From NCBI GenBank assembly GCA_030431615.1, contig JAUIID010000018.1:1-42589 (forward strand): a DNA stretch of 42,589 nt. The letters are read 5' to 3'. Source of the DNA: Alphaproteobacteria bacterium (lineage in GTDB: Bacteria > Pseudomonadota > Alphaproteobacteria > Geminicoccales > Geminicoccaceae). Below, one piece after another: positions 25,126 through 33,595 of this stretch. The position numbers and the translations under genes are program-made. How positions within the stretch are numbered: position 1 is the first letter of the stretch; every line of letters starts with the position of its first letter. Below the pieces are notes generated by a model. That model saw nothing but the letters and a program-made list of their open reading frames with translations. It searched no databases and was not told the origin of the DNA.

Positions 25126-25140
25126 GTTCTCATTATGTTC
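25126..25140 (-). promoter_or_regulatory. LexA operator (SOS box) of imuA-imuB-dnaE2
   Basis: GTTC (25126-25129), seven bases (TCATTAT) and GTTC (25137-25140) form an exact GTTC-N7-GTTC direct repeat, the LexA site of alphaproteobacteria. It lies 19-33 bp upstream of the imuA start in an unusually AT-rich patch that probably contains the promoter, so LexA would block transcription until DNA damage. Confidence 0.88.
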
Positions 25141-25239
25141 TATTTTCAGACAGGCCCCCGGGTCAAGCCGCCATGCCGGCACCCGCCCTCCGCAGGCGCC
25201 GGCGGCCCCGCACCGCCAGCCCCTCCCCACCGACCTGCA

Positions 25240-25259
25240 ATGTCCGCAAACCGTGTTGG
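25240..25259 (+). repeat. Left terminal inverted repeat
   Basis: ATGTCCGCAAACCGTGTTGG is the inverse complement of 26163-26182 with one mismatch (C at 25244). A looser CTGC lies just outside on both sides. This is the left end of the IS1595-like element. Confidence 0.8.
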
Positions 25260-25326
25260 CCTTAACCAGGCATCAACCCGCCGGCCGCATCATGCGAGCC
25301 CTGTTTCGCGCCGCGGGGCACCCCAC

Positions 25327-26295
25327 ATGCCGAACGCCAGAGACCACCTGCCACCCGGTTCCGGCACGCCCGGGAACTGCCCGTATTGCAGCGGCCCCGA
25401 TCTCGCCCGATGGGGCCGGGCCCACAACGGTCACGCCAGATGGCGCTGTGGCGGCTGCCGGCGCACCTCGTCGACGACCACCGGCACGTTCGCGGCCGGC
25501 ATCCACGCGCCCGACAAGCTCCTGCACGTCATCGCCGACATGGCCGGCGACCGACCGTCATCCTGCCGCCGCCTCGCCGCCCGGCTGGGCCTCGACAAGA
25601 CGACCGTCTGGCGCTGGCGGCAGAAGATCATCGGCACGCTCGTCCGCCCCAAGGCCCCGGAGCCCGACGATAACGGGCCGGCCGAGGCCCTCCGCATCCG
25701 GGAATCACGCAAGGGCTCGAGAGAATGGCTCCGGCATCGCCTCCAGCCCCGGACCGTCCCCGCGCCTGACCGCCCCCGCTGGGTCGATGTCGATCGCCGC
25801 GCCCTGCCCCTTCCCCATCCGTTCGCCACCTACCGGGGCACCGTCTACATCCGCGTCGGACATGACCTCAGCTGCCGCGTGACAGTGATCCCGGCCCTTC
25901 GCGGATCACCGCCAGCACCGCTGCCCGATCAGCCGACCAATGCAGGCCGACCGGACAGCGGGCCGCTCCCCTGGTCCGCAGCAACGCCCCCGCAGCCACC
26001 GCATGACCCGCCCCAGGGCGCTGACCTCGCCCGGTTCATCCGCCCCTTCCGTGGCCCCGCGGCACGCTATCTCGCCGGCTATGCCGCCTGGTTCGCGGCA
26101 TGGCTCGACCGGTCGATGCCGGCCCTGCTCGCCACCCTCGCCCCATTGCCCGACCACCGCCACCAACACGGTTTGCAGACATGCGCAGACCTGATCGAAC
26201 GAGGCCGCCGAAACCCGCACCCGCCGCCCCACCACCCGCCGCTCACCCCGGCGCTCGCCAGTTCCAGCGCTGCCATACCCACCGCCCCACCATGA
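25327..26295 (+). CDS. IS1595-family transposase-like protein with degraded catalytic core
   Basis: The 322-aa protein begins at ATG 25327. A zinc ribbon (CPYCSG…CGGC, about residues 19-41) leads into TTTGTFAAGIHAPDKLLHV and a helix-turn-helix (SCRRLAARLGLDKTTVWRW). RESRKGSREWLRHR and PRWVDVDRRALPLPH match the region that follows the first catalytic Asp in ISSod11-type transposases, but the position where Asp-Glu is expected reads ALRIRES. After VIPALRG a Pro-rich stretch of about 45 residues replaces the part that should carry the second catalytic residue, and FIRPFRGPAARYLAGYAAW restores family similarity near the end. The frame passes the right inverted repeat and overlaps the convergent permease gene by 53 bp. 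It is either a decaying transposase kept open by GC bias or a domesticated DNA-binding protein. Confidence 0.65.
   Translation: MPNARDHLPPGSGTPGNCPYCSGPDLARWGRAHNGHARWRCGGCRRTSSTTTGTFAAGIHAPDKLLHVIADMAGDRPSSCRRLAARLGLDKTTVWRWRQKIIGTLVRPKAPEPDDNGPAEALRIRESRKGSREWLRHRLQPRTVPAPDRPRWVDVDRRALPLPHPFATYRGTVYIRVGHDLSCRVTVIPALRGSPPAPLPDQPTNAGRPDSGPLPWSAATPPQPPHDPPQGADLARFIRPFRGPAARYLAGYAAWFAAWLDRSMPALLATLAPLPDHRHQHGLQTCADLIERGRRNPHPPPHHPPLTPALASSSAAIPTAPP
26163..26182 (-). repeat. Right terminal inverted repeat
   Basis: CCAACACGGTTTGCAGACAT pairs with the left end at 25240-25259 at 19 of 20 positions. It lies within the open frame of the transposase-like gene, which is unusual, since IS transposase genes normally stop before or in the end repeat. 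Confidence 0.8.
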
Positions 26296-27229
26296 CGGCG
26301 ATCAGAAACACCCCCCAAAGTGCCGTCGCCAGATGCTGGTGGGCGCCCATCAGATTGAGCCCGGAGGCGATGGTCTGGAGGATCACGAGGGCGAGCACCA
26401 CGGCCGCCGTCCGCCCGAACCCGCCGAAGGGGTCGACGCCGCCGAGAAAGCAGGCGAGCACGGTGATGAGCAGGTAGGCCTCACCGTGGCCGACCCGGAC
26501 CGAATTGAAGCGGGTCAGCATGAGGATGCCGGCGACCGCACTCATGACGCCCGACAGCACGTAGACCAGCACCAGCACCCGCCGCGTGTCGATGCCGGAA
26601 TAGCGCGTCGCCTCGAGATTGGAGCCGGCCATGTAGGTCGAGAAGCCGAAGCGCGAGCGGCCGAGCAGCACCTGCCAGAGGACCGCCGCCACGAGCAGGA
26701 TCAGGAGCGGCAACGGGATGCCGAGAACCGTGCCGTGCCCGATCGTGGCGATGAAGGGCGGAAAGCCGGAGATGTCGCCGCCCCGGGTCAGGAACTCGCC
26801 GAGCCCGCGCAGGAAGATCATCATCGCCAGCGAGACGAGGATCGGATGCGCGCCGACGAAGGCCACGACCACACCCATCACCCCGCCGGCGAGTGCACCG
26901 ACGACGAGCGCCGCCACCGTGCCGAGCAGCACCACCAGCAGCCCCGCCTCGGGCCCGCCGCCGAGCTGGATGATCCAGGCCATGGCGAGCCCGGCGATGT
27001 TGGCGGTGAAGGTGATCGCGAGATTGAGCCCGCCCGAGAGGATCGGCAGCAGCATGGCCAGCGTGAGGAGACCGAGCTCCGGCAGCTGGAAGGCGATCGA
27101 CTGGAAGGTGCCGGCGGCGAGGAAGCGGGGCGTCGTCAGGCCGAAGAAGACGAGCACCACGGCGAAGAAGACGAGCAGCCCGAGGATATCGCCCTGGCCG
27201 CGCAGGATCCGGGTGAAGGCGGCCTGCAT
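26243..27229 (-). CDS. ABC sugar-type permease (RbsC/LsrD-like)
   Basis: This 328-aa membrane protein has about nine to ten hydrophobic helices (BPD_transp_2 family, CUT2 importers). LPELGLLTLAMLLPILSGGL and ITFTANIAGLAMAWII form the usual N-terminal pair, and GSNLEATRYSGIDTRRVLVLVYVLSG is the typical cytoplasmic loop that meets the ATPase. ATG 27229 overlaps the stop of the other permease by one base (TGATG), so translation is coupled. Its 3' end overlaps the convergent transposase-like gene. The two permeases of the operon differ, so the channel is a heterodimer, as in LsrCD. Confidence 0.9.
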   Translation of the reverse strand: MQAAFTRILRGQGDILGLLVFFAVVLVFFGLTTPRFLAAGTFQSIAFQLPELGLLTLAMLLPILSGGLNLAITFTANIAGLAMAWIIQLGGGPEAGLLVVLLGTVAALVVGALAGGVMGVVVAFVGAHPILVSLAMMIFLRGLGEFLTRGGDISGFPPFIATIGHGTVLGIPLPLLILLVAAVLWQVLLGRSRFGFSTYMAGSNLEATRYSGIDTRRVLVLVYVLSGVMSAVAGILMLTRFNSVRVGHGEAYLLITVLACFLGGVDPFGGFGRTAAVVLALVILQTIASGLNLMGAHQHLATALWGVFLIAVMVGRWVWQRWNWRAPG

Positions 27230-28272
27230 CAGCCCTTGCCTCCCGTCTGGCCCCGGCGCGGGCGGGCAAAGCGCCGAAGGAACGCCTCGAGCCCCTCCAG
27301 ATTGCTCATCGTGATGGCAACGAGAATGACGAGGCCGACGACCATCTGGAAGGCATAGGGGCTCACCCCCATGAGGTTCAGCCCGTTCTGGGTCATGGTG
27401 ACGAGCGTCACGCCGAGCAGTGCGCCCAGGATCGTCCCCCGCCCGCCACCGAGCCGCGCACCGCCCAGCACCACGGCCGCCAGCACATCGAGCTCGCGCC
27501 CGTAGAGCGCGTTCGGCACCACCTCCTGGACGTAATGCGCCTGCATCAGCCCGCCGATCCCGGCACAGACGCCGAGCCAGCCATAGGCGAGGAAATGCAT
27601 CGCGGCGATGTTGATGCCGACCCGCCGCGCGCCCTCCGCATTGTCGCCCATGGCGTAGAGCTGGCGGCCGAGGCTCGAGCGGTTGAGAAAGAGCCAGGTG
27701 GCGGCGACGACCGCCACCATGACCACCACCGGCAGCGTCAGGAACGCGAAATCTCCCCCCGGCGTCTCGAACTCGAAGACGATGATCCGGTCCAGGAGCC
27801 AGTCCGGCAGGTCGTAGATCGACCGGCCGCGCGTGAAGAACATCAAGAGACCGAAGAAGATGTTGAAGGTGGCGATGGTCACCACGATCGAGATGATCCG
27901 GAAATAATAGATCAGTGAGGCGTTGATCGCCCCGAGCATGAAGCCGAAGGCGCTGGCCAGCAGCAGCCCGATGGCCCAGTTGCCGCCACCGAGCTGCATG
28001 ACCGTCACCGCGGTCAGGTACTGGACGACGGAGGCGGCGACCGCGAACGAGATGTCGATGCCGCCGGCCACCAGCACGACGAGGAGGCCGACCGCCATGA
28101 TGGCGTTGAAGGCGCTGATGTTCAGAAGATCGAAGATGTTGGCGAAGGTCAGGAACGTGTCGGTGGCGAGGCCGAGAAAGGCGCCGAAGACGAGGATGAC
28201 GACCACGAGCCATCCCTCGGTCGAGCGCGGCAGCCAGCGGCGCCCGGCGCCGTGCGGGTGTGGCTCAGGCAT
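27229..28272 (-). CDS. ABC sugar-type permease (RbsC/LsrC-like)
   Basis: This 347-aa CUT2 permease starts at ATG 28272, 8 bp inside the end of the ATPase gene. AFNAIMAVGLLVVLVAGGIDISFA is the conserved substrate-path segment, LYAMGDNAEGARRVGI the ATPase-contact loop, and VLGGARLGGGRGTILGALLGV the conserved C-terminal helix pair. It partners with the second permease just downstream. The frame upstream to 28365 overlaps the ATPase and lacks membrane character. Confidence 0.9.
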   Translation of the reverse strand: MPEPHPHGAGRRWLPRSTEGWLVVVILVFGAFLGLATDTFLTFANIFDLLNISAFNAIMAVGLLVVLVAGGIDISFAVAASVVQYLTAVTVMQLGGGNWAIGLLLASAFGFMLGAINASLIYYFRIISIVVTIATFNIFFGLLMFFTRGRSIYDLPDWLLDRIIVFEFETPGGDFAFLTLPVVVMVAVVAATWLFLNRSSLGRQLYAMGDNAEGARRVGINIAAMHFLAYGWLGVCAGIGGLMQAHYVQEVVPNALYGRELDVLAAVVLGGARLGGGRGTILGALLGVTLVTMTQNGLNLMGVSPYAFQMVVGLVILVAITMSNLEGLEAFLRRFARPRRGQTGGKG

Positions 28273-29785
28273 GGACCGCCGCCTCGATCGCCTCGATCGG
28301 CGCCTCGCCCGGTTGGAACTCGCCGACCAGCCGCCCGGCCCGCATGTGCAGGATGCGATCCGCATTGTGGTAGAGCTCGGGAATCTCGTCGGAGATCATC
28401 AGGATGGCGAGGCCTTCCGCCGCCAGCTCGCGGACGATCTGGAAGATTCCCGCCCGGGCACCGATGTCCACCCCGACCGTGGGTGAATCCAGGATCAAGA
28501 GGCGCGGCTCGGTGGCCAGCCACTTGGCCAGCACCACGCGCTGCTGGTTGCCGCCGGAGAGTGTCGCCACGGCGTCCTCCGGCCGGCCGATCCGGATCCG
28601 GAGCCGGTCGACCCAGTCGCCGACCAGCCGGCGCTCCCTTGCCGGATCGAGCAGGCCGAAGAAGCCGAGCAGGCGGTCGAGCACGGTGATTGCGACATTG
28701 CGCGAGATCGACTGCGGCTGGACGAGACCGAGCGAGAGCCGGTCCTCCGAGACATAGGCGATGCCCGCACGGATCGCGTCACGGTTCGAGCCGAGGCGCA
28801 GATCGCGCCCATCGAGGCGCATGCCGCCCCGATCCGGCGCGGTCAGCCCAAAGAGCGTCGCCGCGACCTCGGTCCGCCCGGCACCGAGCAGCCCGGTGAC
28901 GCCCAGGATCTCGCCCGCGTGCAGGCGAAAGCTGATGTCCTCGTACTCGCCGCCCCGGGCGAGCCCATCGACTTCGAGGACCACCGGTGCCGCCGTCAGG
29001 TCCCGGGCGCGTACCACCGCCTCGTGCGCCTCGCCGGTCATCAGCTCGGCGAGCCGGTTCTGGGTCAGCTCCCCTGCGGGAAAGACGCCTACCTTGCGGC
29101 CGTCGCGCAGCACGGTCACCCGCTCGGCGATCTCGAGCACCTCGGCGAGGCGATGGCTGACGAAGACGGTGGCGATGCCGTCGGCCTTCAGCCGATGCAC
29201 CACCTCGAAGAGTGCTCGGGTCTCGGCCTGGGTGAGCGACGCCGTCGGCTCGTCCATGAAGACGAGGCGCGCCTCGGCGACGAGGGCCCGGGCGATCGCC
29301 ACCACCTGGCGCTGGGCGATGCCGAGCTCGCGCAGCGGCCGGCCGGTCGGCAGCGCCACGCCCAGGCGCTCGAGCACGCGGGAGGCGGTCCGCCGCATCG
29401 CCCGGTAGTCGACCCAGCGCGGCCGGCCGCCGAGATTGGCCTCAAAGGCGATGTTCTCGGCGACGGTCATCTCCGGGAAGAGCGCGAGATCCTGCCAGAT
29501 CACCTGGATGCCGAGCCGCCGGGCGGTCACCGGCGTCAGCCCCTCGACCCGCTCGCCGGCGAAGCGCAGCACCGCACCGGGCTCGGGCGCATGCACGCCA
29601 CTGACGATCTTGATCAGCGTGCTCTTGCCGCAGCCGTTCTCGCCGGCGAGGCAATGCACCTCGCCCTCGAGCACGTCGAAATCGACGTCGACGAGTGCCC
29701 TGACCCCGCCGAAGACCTTGGAGACATGCTCGACGGCCAGGACGTGGCGGGCGGCATCACCGCCCGCCACGTCGCCGGCTGCCAT
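28265..29785 (-). CDS. ABC sugar-type ATPase, duplicated (RbsA/LsrA-like)
   Basis: The ~506-aa protein has two tandem ATPase halves. Half one carries Walker A GENGCGKST, IQVIWQDLALFPEMTV, a variant signature LGIAQRQVVAIARAL and Walker B LVFMDEPTASL. Half two carries a degenerate Walker A (GLLGAGRTE), signature LSGGNQQRVVLAKWL and LLILDSPTVGVDIGA. This asymmetric pattern is standard for RbsA-type subunits. GTG 29788 and ATG 29785 are adjacent starts; neither has a strong ribosome binding site, and the gap to the binding-protein gene is about 20 bp. Confidence 0.92.
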   Translation of the reverse strand: MAAGDVAGGDAARHVLAVEHVSKVFGGVRALVDVDFDVLEGEVHCLAGENGCGKSTLIKIVSGVHAPEPGAVLRFAGERVEGLTPVTARRLGIQVIWQDLALFPEMTVAENIAFEANLGGRPRWVDYRAMRRTASRVLERLGVALPTGRPLRELGIAQRQVVAIARALVAEARLVFMDEPTASLTQAETRALFEVVHRLKADGIATVFVSHRLAEVLEIAERVTVLRDGRKVGVFPAGELTQNRLAELMTGEAHEAVVRARDLTAAPVVLEVDGLARGGEYEDISFRLHAGEILGVTGLLGAGRTEVAATLFGLTAPDRGGMRLDGRDLRLGSNRDAIRAGIAYVSEDRLSLGLVQPQSISRNVAITVLDRLLGFFGLLDPARERRLVGDWVDRLRIRIGRPEDAVATLSGGNQQRVVLAKWLATEPRLLILDSPTVGVDIGARAGIFQIVRELAAEGLAILMISDEIPELYHNADRILHMRAGRLVGEFQPGEAPIEAIEAAVHA

Positions 29786-29806
29786 CACCGGATGCCCATG
29801 GAGCCC

Positions 29807-30799
29807 CTAGAGGCCCATGCCGGCGAGTTCGTCGACCGTGTCCTTGTTCAGGGTCACGAGCGCGTCGACGATGATGTTGTGGGTCTCGGCGTCCGGCGAG
29901 ACCACGCCGAGCCCCGGGATCTCGGTGCCGTCCTCGATCGGCTCGCCCTTCTTCAGCATGTCGGCCATGGTGACGAAGACGCGGCCGGCCTCCATCGGGT
30001 TCCACATGAAGCCGCCGCTGATCACCCCGTCATGCACCAGCCGCTGCCCCTGGCCGGGCGAGAACGGCCCGACCACAGCGATCTCGCCGGCCTTGCGCCG
30101 CTCGTCGACGGCACGGCCCGCCCCGATCGGCCCCTGGCTGCCGAAGGCGAGGAAGCCCTTGAGCTCGGGATGGGCACGCATCAGGTCGAGGGCGGTGCTG
30201 CGCGAATCGTCGACGCTCTCGGCAACGCCGAAGCGGTCGGCGACCAGCGTCATGTCCGGGTGGTTGGCCTCGAGATAGGCCACCGCCGCATCGGCCCAGG
30301 CATTGTGCGCCGGCACGGTGAGCGAGCCCACATAGAGCGCGTACTCGCCCTCGCCGCCCACGGCCTCGGCGAACAGCTTGGCATGCGCCTCGCCGAAGCC
30401 CTTGAGCGAGGCCATCTCGAAGTTCCAGTCGACATTCTCCTGGTTCGGGCTCTCGTGGGTGATCACGATGATGCCCTGCTCGCGCGCCCGCGCCAGCACC
30501 GGCTCGAGCACCTCGGCATCGTTCGGCACCACGCCGATCGCGTCCACGCCCTGGGCGATCAGGTCCTCGACGGCGCGCACCTGGAGCGCCGGGTCGGCGC
30601 TGGTCGGCCCGACCATCCAGGCATCCCAGCCCAGCTCCTTGCCCTGCTCCTGGATGCCGACTTCCATGGCGTTGAACCAGGGAATGCCGCCGATCTTCAC
30701 GACCACGCCCATGCGCGGCATATCCTGCGCCATCGCGGTCGACGCCATCAGGCCGATGGCCAGGGCAGCCGCCAGGCCACCAAACATCCGTCGCTGCAT
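29807..30799 (-). CDS. ABC sugar/autoinducer-2-type substrate-binding protein
   Basis: The 330-aa periplasmic protein has a signal peptide (to STAMAQ). RMGVVVKIGGIPWFNAMEVGI, VRAVEDLIAQGVDAIGVVPN, and a later LKGFLAFGSQGPIGAGRAVDE place it in the ribose/LsrB-type binding family (Peripla_BP_4). GGGAGG lies before ATG 30799. The operon order (binding protein, ATPase, two permeases) matches CUT2 importers for pentoses, rhamnose or AI-2. No sugar kinase, isomerase or lsrK/lsrFG gene is beside it, so the ligand stays open. The ~180-bp region upstream (30800-30983) is shared with the divergent cyclase operon. Confidence 0.88.
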   Translation of the reverse strand: MQRRMFGGLAAALAIGLMASTAMAQDMPRMGVVVKIGGIPWFNAMEVGIQEQGKELGWDAWMVGPTSADPALQVRAVEDLIAQGVDAIGVVPNDAEVLEPVLARAREQGIIVITHESPNQENVDWNFEMASLKGFGEAHAKLFAEAVGGEGEYALYVGSLTVPAHNAWADAAVAYLEANHPDMTLVADRFGVAESVDDSRSTALDLMRAHPELKGFLAFGSQGPIGAGRAVDERRKAGEIAVVGPFSPGQGQRLVHDGVISGGFMWNPMEAGRVFVTMADMLKKGEPIEDGTEIPGLGVVSPDAETHNIIVDALVTLNKDTVDELAGMGL

Positions 30800-30983
30800 T
30801 TCAGCCTCCCTGTTTTATGACGGCTGGTCATGCGCGGCCAACCGCGTGATCATTGTTAGCGTACCCCCGCAAATCCTCAAGTGGCTCGCCAGCGACATGC
30901 GGCGATTGCCGGCGCGCCCGCTGACAATTTGCGCTGGTCTGCCGACTGGCCTAACCTTGGGAGTCTGACGGAGGAACGTCGCA

Positions 30984-32843
30984 ATGCAGCGGGTGCTGAG
31001 CGCAATCCTCGCACTCGATATCGTCGACTACAGCCTGCACATGGGCCACGACGACGAGGCGACGCTGGCCGAGCTGAAACGTCTGTTCGACAGGGTCGTG
31101 GAAATCGTCGGCCGCCATGACGGTCGCGTCTTCGGCGAGGCCGGGGACGGCATGCTGGTCGCGTTCGCGAGCCCGGTGCAGGCGCTGCGCTCGGCACTCG
31201 AGATCCGCGCCCAGGTGAACGCGCCGCTCGAAGCCACCGAACAGCTGCATATCCGCCAGGCGCTCTCGCTCGGCGACGTCATCGTGGACGGCGACCAACT
31301 CTACGGCGACGCCGTCAACATCGCCGCCCGGCTGCAGAGCCTCGCCGAGCCGGGCGGGATCGTCGCCTGTGGCGCCTTTCACGAGCAGGTCCGGCGTCAC
31401 GTCGCCGCCGACTTCCGCTCGCTCGGCCGACGCCGGTTGAAGAACATCGACATGCCGGTCGAGGTGTTCCGGCTCGCCACCGGCCCGCCGGCGAACGGGC
31501 GCCGGCGGCGCCTGGCCATGGCGCTGACGGCGCTGGTCGCCCTGGTCCTCGTCACCGCGATCGCGACATACCGGATGCAGGCGGACACCGGCGCCGAAAG
31601 CCAGGTCGGCCACCTGGCGGCACTGGCACCGTTGCGCGAGCGCGGCCCGGCAATCGCCGTCACGCCTTTCGAGGGGCTGGGTGACGATGCGCGCTTCCGC
31701 GTGCTCGCTGACGGCATCGTCGAGGACATCACCACCGATCTATCGAAGATCCAGCAGCTCCAGGTGGTCGCCCGCAACACGACACGGGCCGTGGCCCGGG
31801 AGAACATCGGGCCCAGGGCGATCGCCAGCTCGCTCGGCACCAGCCACGTGCTGGAGGGCACGATCCGCGCCGTCGGCGACAAGTTCCGCATCAACGCCAG
31901 GCTGGTGGACGGCAGTGACGGCCGGACCGTCTGGGGCGAGCGCTACGACGTCAGCCGGCATGACATTTTCAGCGTCCAGAAGGACATCGTCGACGGCGTC
32001 GTGGCCGCCATGGCGCTCAACCTGAGCTCGGACGAGCGGCGCCGCATCGCCCGCCGCGACACGACCAACCTCGCCGCCTACGAGAACTTCCGCAGCGGCA
32101 TCCAGCTGCTCGGGGAAAAGACGCCCGAGGCGCTGGCCGAAGCACTCGTCCACCTGCAGGCGGCGATCGCGATCGATCCCGACTATGCCGCGGCCAACGC
32201 CGCCATCGGCCAGGTCTACTGGTGGAGCTGGGTCTATGGCTGGGAAGACAGCGTCGGCGAAACCTGGGAGACGGCACCGGGCCGGGCGGAGGAGTACCTG
32301 CAGCGGGCGCTGCTCGAGCCCAACGCCGTCGCCTACCGGCTGGCCGCCGACATGAACCTCTATGCACGGCGCTTCGACGAGGCGCTCGGCTTCGCCCAGC
32401 TCGCGGTGGAGCACGATCCGAACGACGTCGCCGGCCACATCATCCGCGCCGAGACGCTGATCTATGCCGGGCGCCCGACCGAAGGCCGGCCCTGGGTCGA
32501 GCTGGCCATGCGACTCGACCCGCTCTTCCCGGCCTATGTCGATTTCGTGCTCGGCATGTCCTATTTCGGCGAGGGCGCCTTCGAGGAAGCGGCAGCGCAG
32601 TTCGAGCTGGCGCTCCAGCGCAACCCCGAGGACTTCGGCCCGGCGGCACCGCTCGCCGCAGCGCTCGTTCATCTCGGCCGGCTCGACGCGGCCAAAATCG
32701 CCTTCGACACCTATGTCGCCGGCTGGCCGGAGGCGAATCTCGACGAGCTCGTCGACTATTGGCCCTTCCAGCACCTGGAGGACGAGGAGCGGCTTACCGG
32801 TCCCCTGCGCCAGCTCGGCCTGCCGCAATCGCCGCCGGCATGA
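30984..32843 (+). CDS. Class III adenylate/guanylate cyclase with TolB-like and TPR region
   Basis: The 619-aa protein has its cyclase domain at residues 1-165. Metal-binding Asp12 (LALDIVDYS) and Asp55 (EAGDGMLVAF) are present, and YGDAVNIAARL supplies Asn112 and Arg116 for transition-state binding. The Lys commonly two or three residues before the GDG turn is replaced (FGEAGDG), so base preference is uncertain. A membrane helix at about 177-195 follows. A domain then starts AIAVTPFEGLGDDARFRVLADGI with LEGTIRAVGDKFRINARLVD, the TolB-like module common in alphaproteobacterial cyclases, and TPR repeats run to about 600. GAGGA precedes ATG 30984. Its stop overlaps the next start in ATGA. It probably makes cAMP or cGMP in response to a signal sensed by the TolB/TPR part, which would lie across the membrane from the cyclase. 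Confidence 0.88.
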   Translation: MQRVLSAILALDIVDYSLHMGHDDEATLAELKRLFDRVVEIVGRHDGRVFGEAGDGMLVAFASPVQALRSALEIRAQVNAPLEATEQLHIRQALSLGDVIVDGDQLYGDAVNIAARLQSLAEPGGIVACGAFHEQVRRHVAADFRSLGRRRLKNIDMPVEVFRLATGPPANGRRRRLAMALTALVALVLVTAIATYRMQADTGAESQVGHLAALAPLRERGPAIAVTPFEGLGDDARFRVLADGIVEDITTDLSKIQQLQVVARNTTRAVARENIGPRAIASSLGTSHVLEGTIRAVGDKFRINARLVDGSDGRTVWGERYDVSRHDIFSVQKDIVDGVVAAMALNLSSDERRRIARRDTTNLAAYENFRSGIQLLGEKTPEALAEALVHLQAAIAIDPDYAAANAAIGQVYWWSWVYGWEDSVGETWETAPGRAEEYLQRALLEPNAVAYRLAADMNLYARRFDEALGFAQLAVEHDPNDVAGHIIRAETLIYAGRPTEGRPWVELAMRLDPLFPAYVDFVLGMSYFGEGAFEEAAAQFELALQRNPEDFGPAAPLAAALVHLGRLDAAKIAFDTYVAGWPEANLDELVDYWPFQHLEDEERLTGPLRQLGLPQSPPA

Positions 32844-33595
32844 GCGACCCGCCGCTGCTGGCGGCTGCCCGTGCCGCCTGTGACGCCCTGCCGCTCTATC
32901 GCGCGCTCTGGTCCCGCCGGCCGACAGTCGAAGCCGACATTCCCTACATCGGCGCCGCCGATCTGCACTGCCTCGACGGTCCAGGCCAGCTCCATGTCGC
33001 CGGTGCCGACCCGGTCGGTGCGGTGCCACCTTTGCGCCGTGGCAGGCCACACCTGGGGTTCACCCGCATCGAGGCCGACGGCGACTGGCTGCTGCGCCAG
33101 CGCCGGCTGATCGGCGCCCTGTCCCGGCTCGGCTCGACGCGGTTGCCGCGCCGGATGGCACTGGTCACGGACGACGCGACAGGGCCCTTCGCCGCCGATC
33201 TCGTCGAGCTGCTCGCCTGGAGCCGGGTCAGCGCCTCCCTCGTCTATGCCGAAGCCGGGCCACGCAGCATCGACCGCGGCATCGAAGCCCTCGCCCCGGA
33301 TCTCGTGCTCCTGGTGGCCGGCGTCGAACGCCCGGCAATCGATGTGCCGCTCGTGATGGTCGTGCATGCCGGCGACCGACCAGCTGCCGCCACGCAAACG
33401 GCACGCCTCCTCGTCTGTGACGAGCTGCAGGTCCTGGCCAGCGCCGGCGCCGGCGAGACCACCTACATTCCGGCCGACGACAGCGTGCGGCTCGAGATCG
33501 ACCCCCGAACCGGGCTGCTCGCCGTGACGAGCCTCGCCTTCACGGCGGCACCGGTGATCCGGCTGCAGGTCGGCCCGGGCGTGGCCCTGGCATGA
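32840..33595 (+). CDS. Unknown protein, apparent pseudo-adenylating (PaaK-like) paralogue
   Basis: The 251-aa protein is coupled to the cyclase (ATGA, 32840-32843) and to the next gene (ATGA, 33592-33595). It has no family motif at first sight. Beside the next protein, the order of features agrees: LPLYRALWSRRPT with IPYIGAADLH matches its SPFYRARLAE with LPPTSRADYR, and near the end LEIDPRTGLLAVTSLAFTAAP followed by VIRLQVG matches its GELLLSTPDIRTQPVLNYRTG. The ATP-gripping Ser/Gly loop and the whole C-terminal lid domain are absent. I infer a truncated, catalytically dead homologue that may serve as a subunit or regulator of the active enzyme. This is inference from eye alignment and could be wrong. 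Confidence 0.55.
   Translation: MSDPPLLAAARAACDALPLYRALWSRRPTVEADIPYIGAADLHCLDGPGQLHVAGADPVGAVPPLRRGRPHLGFTRIEADGDWLLRQRRLIGALSRLGSTRLPRRMALVTDDATGPFAADLVELLAWSRVSASLVYAEAGPRSIDRGIEALAPDLVLLVAGVERPAIDVPLVMVVHAGDRPAAATQTARLLVCDELQVLASAGAGETTYIPADDSVRLEIDPRTGLLAVTSLAFTAAPVIRLQVGPGVALA

Larger units (their letters stand above)
25238..26188 (+). mobile_element. IS1595-like insertion element, probably defective
   Basis: A ~0.95 kb unit is bounded by near-perfect 20-bp inverted repeats (25240-25259 and 26163-26182) and encodes a protein with IS1595/ISSod11-type transposase features. GACCTG stands just outside both ends (25232-25237 and 26188-26193) and could be a target duplication; IS1595 elements usually make 8-bp duplications, so this is uncertain. 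The transposase frame does not stop inside the right repeat but reads on to 26295. The unit lies between the SOS cassette and a sugar transporter. Confidence 0.7.
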
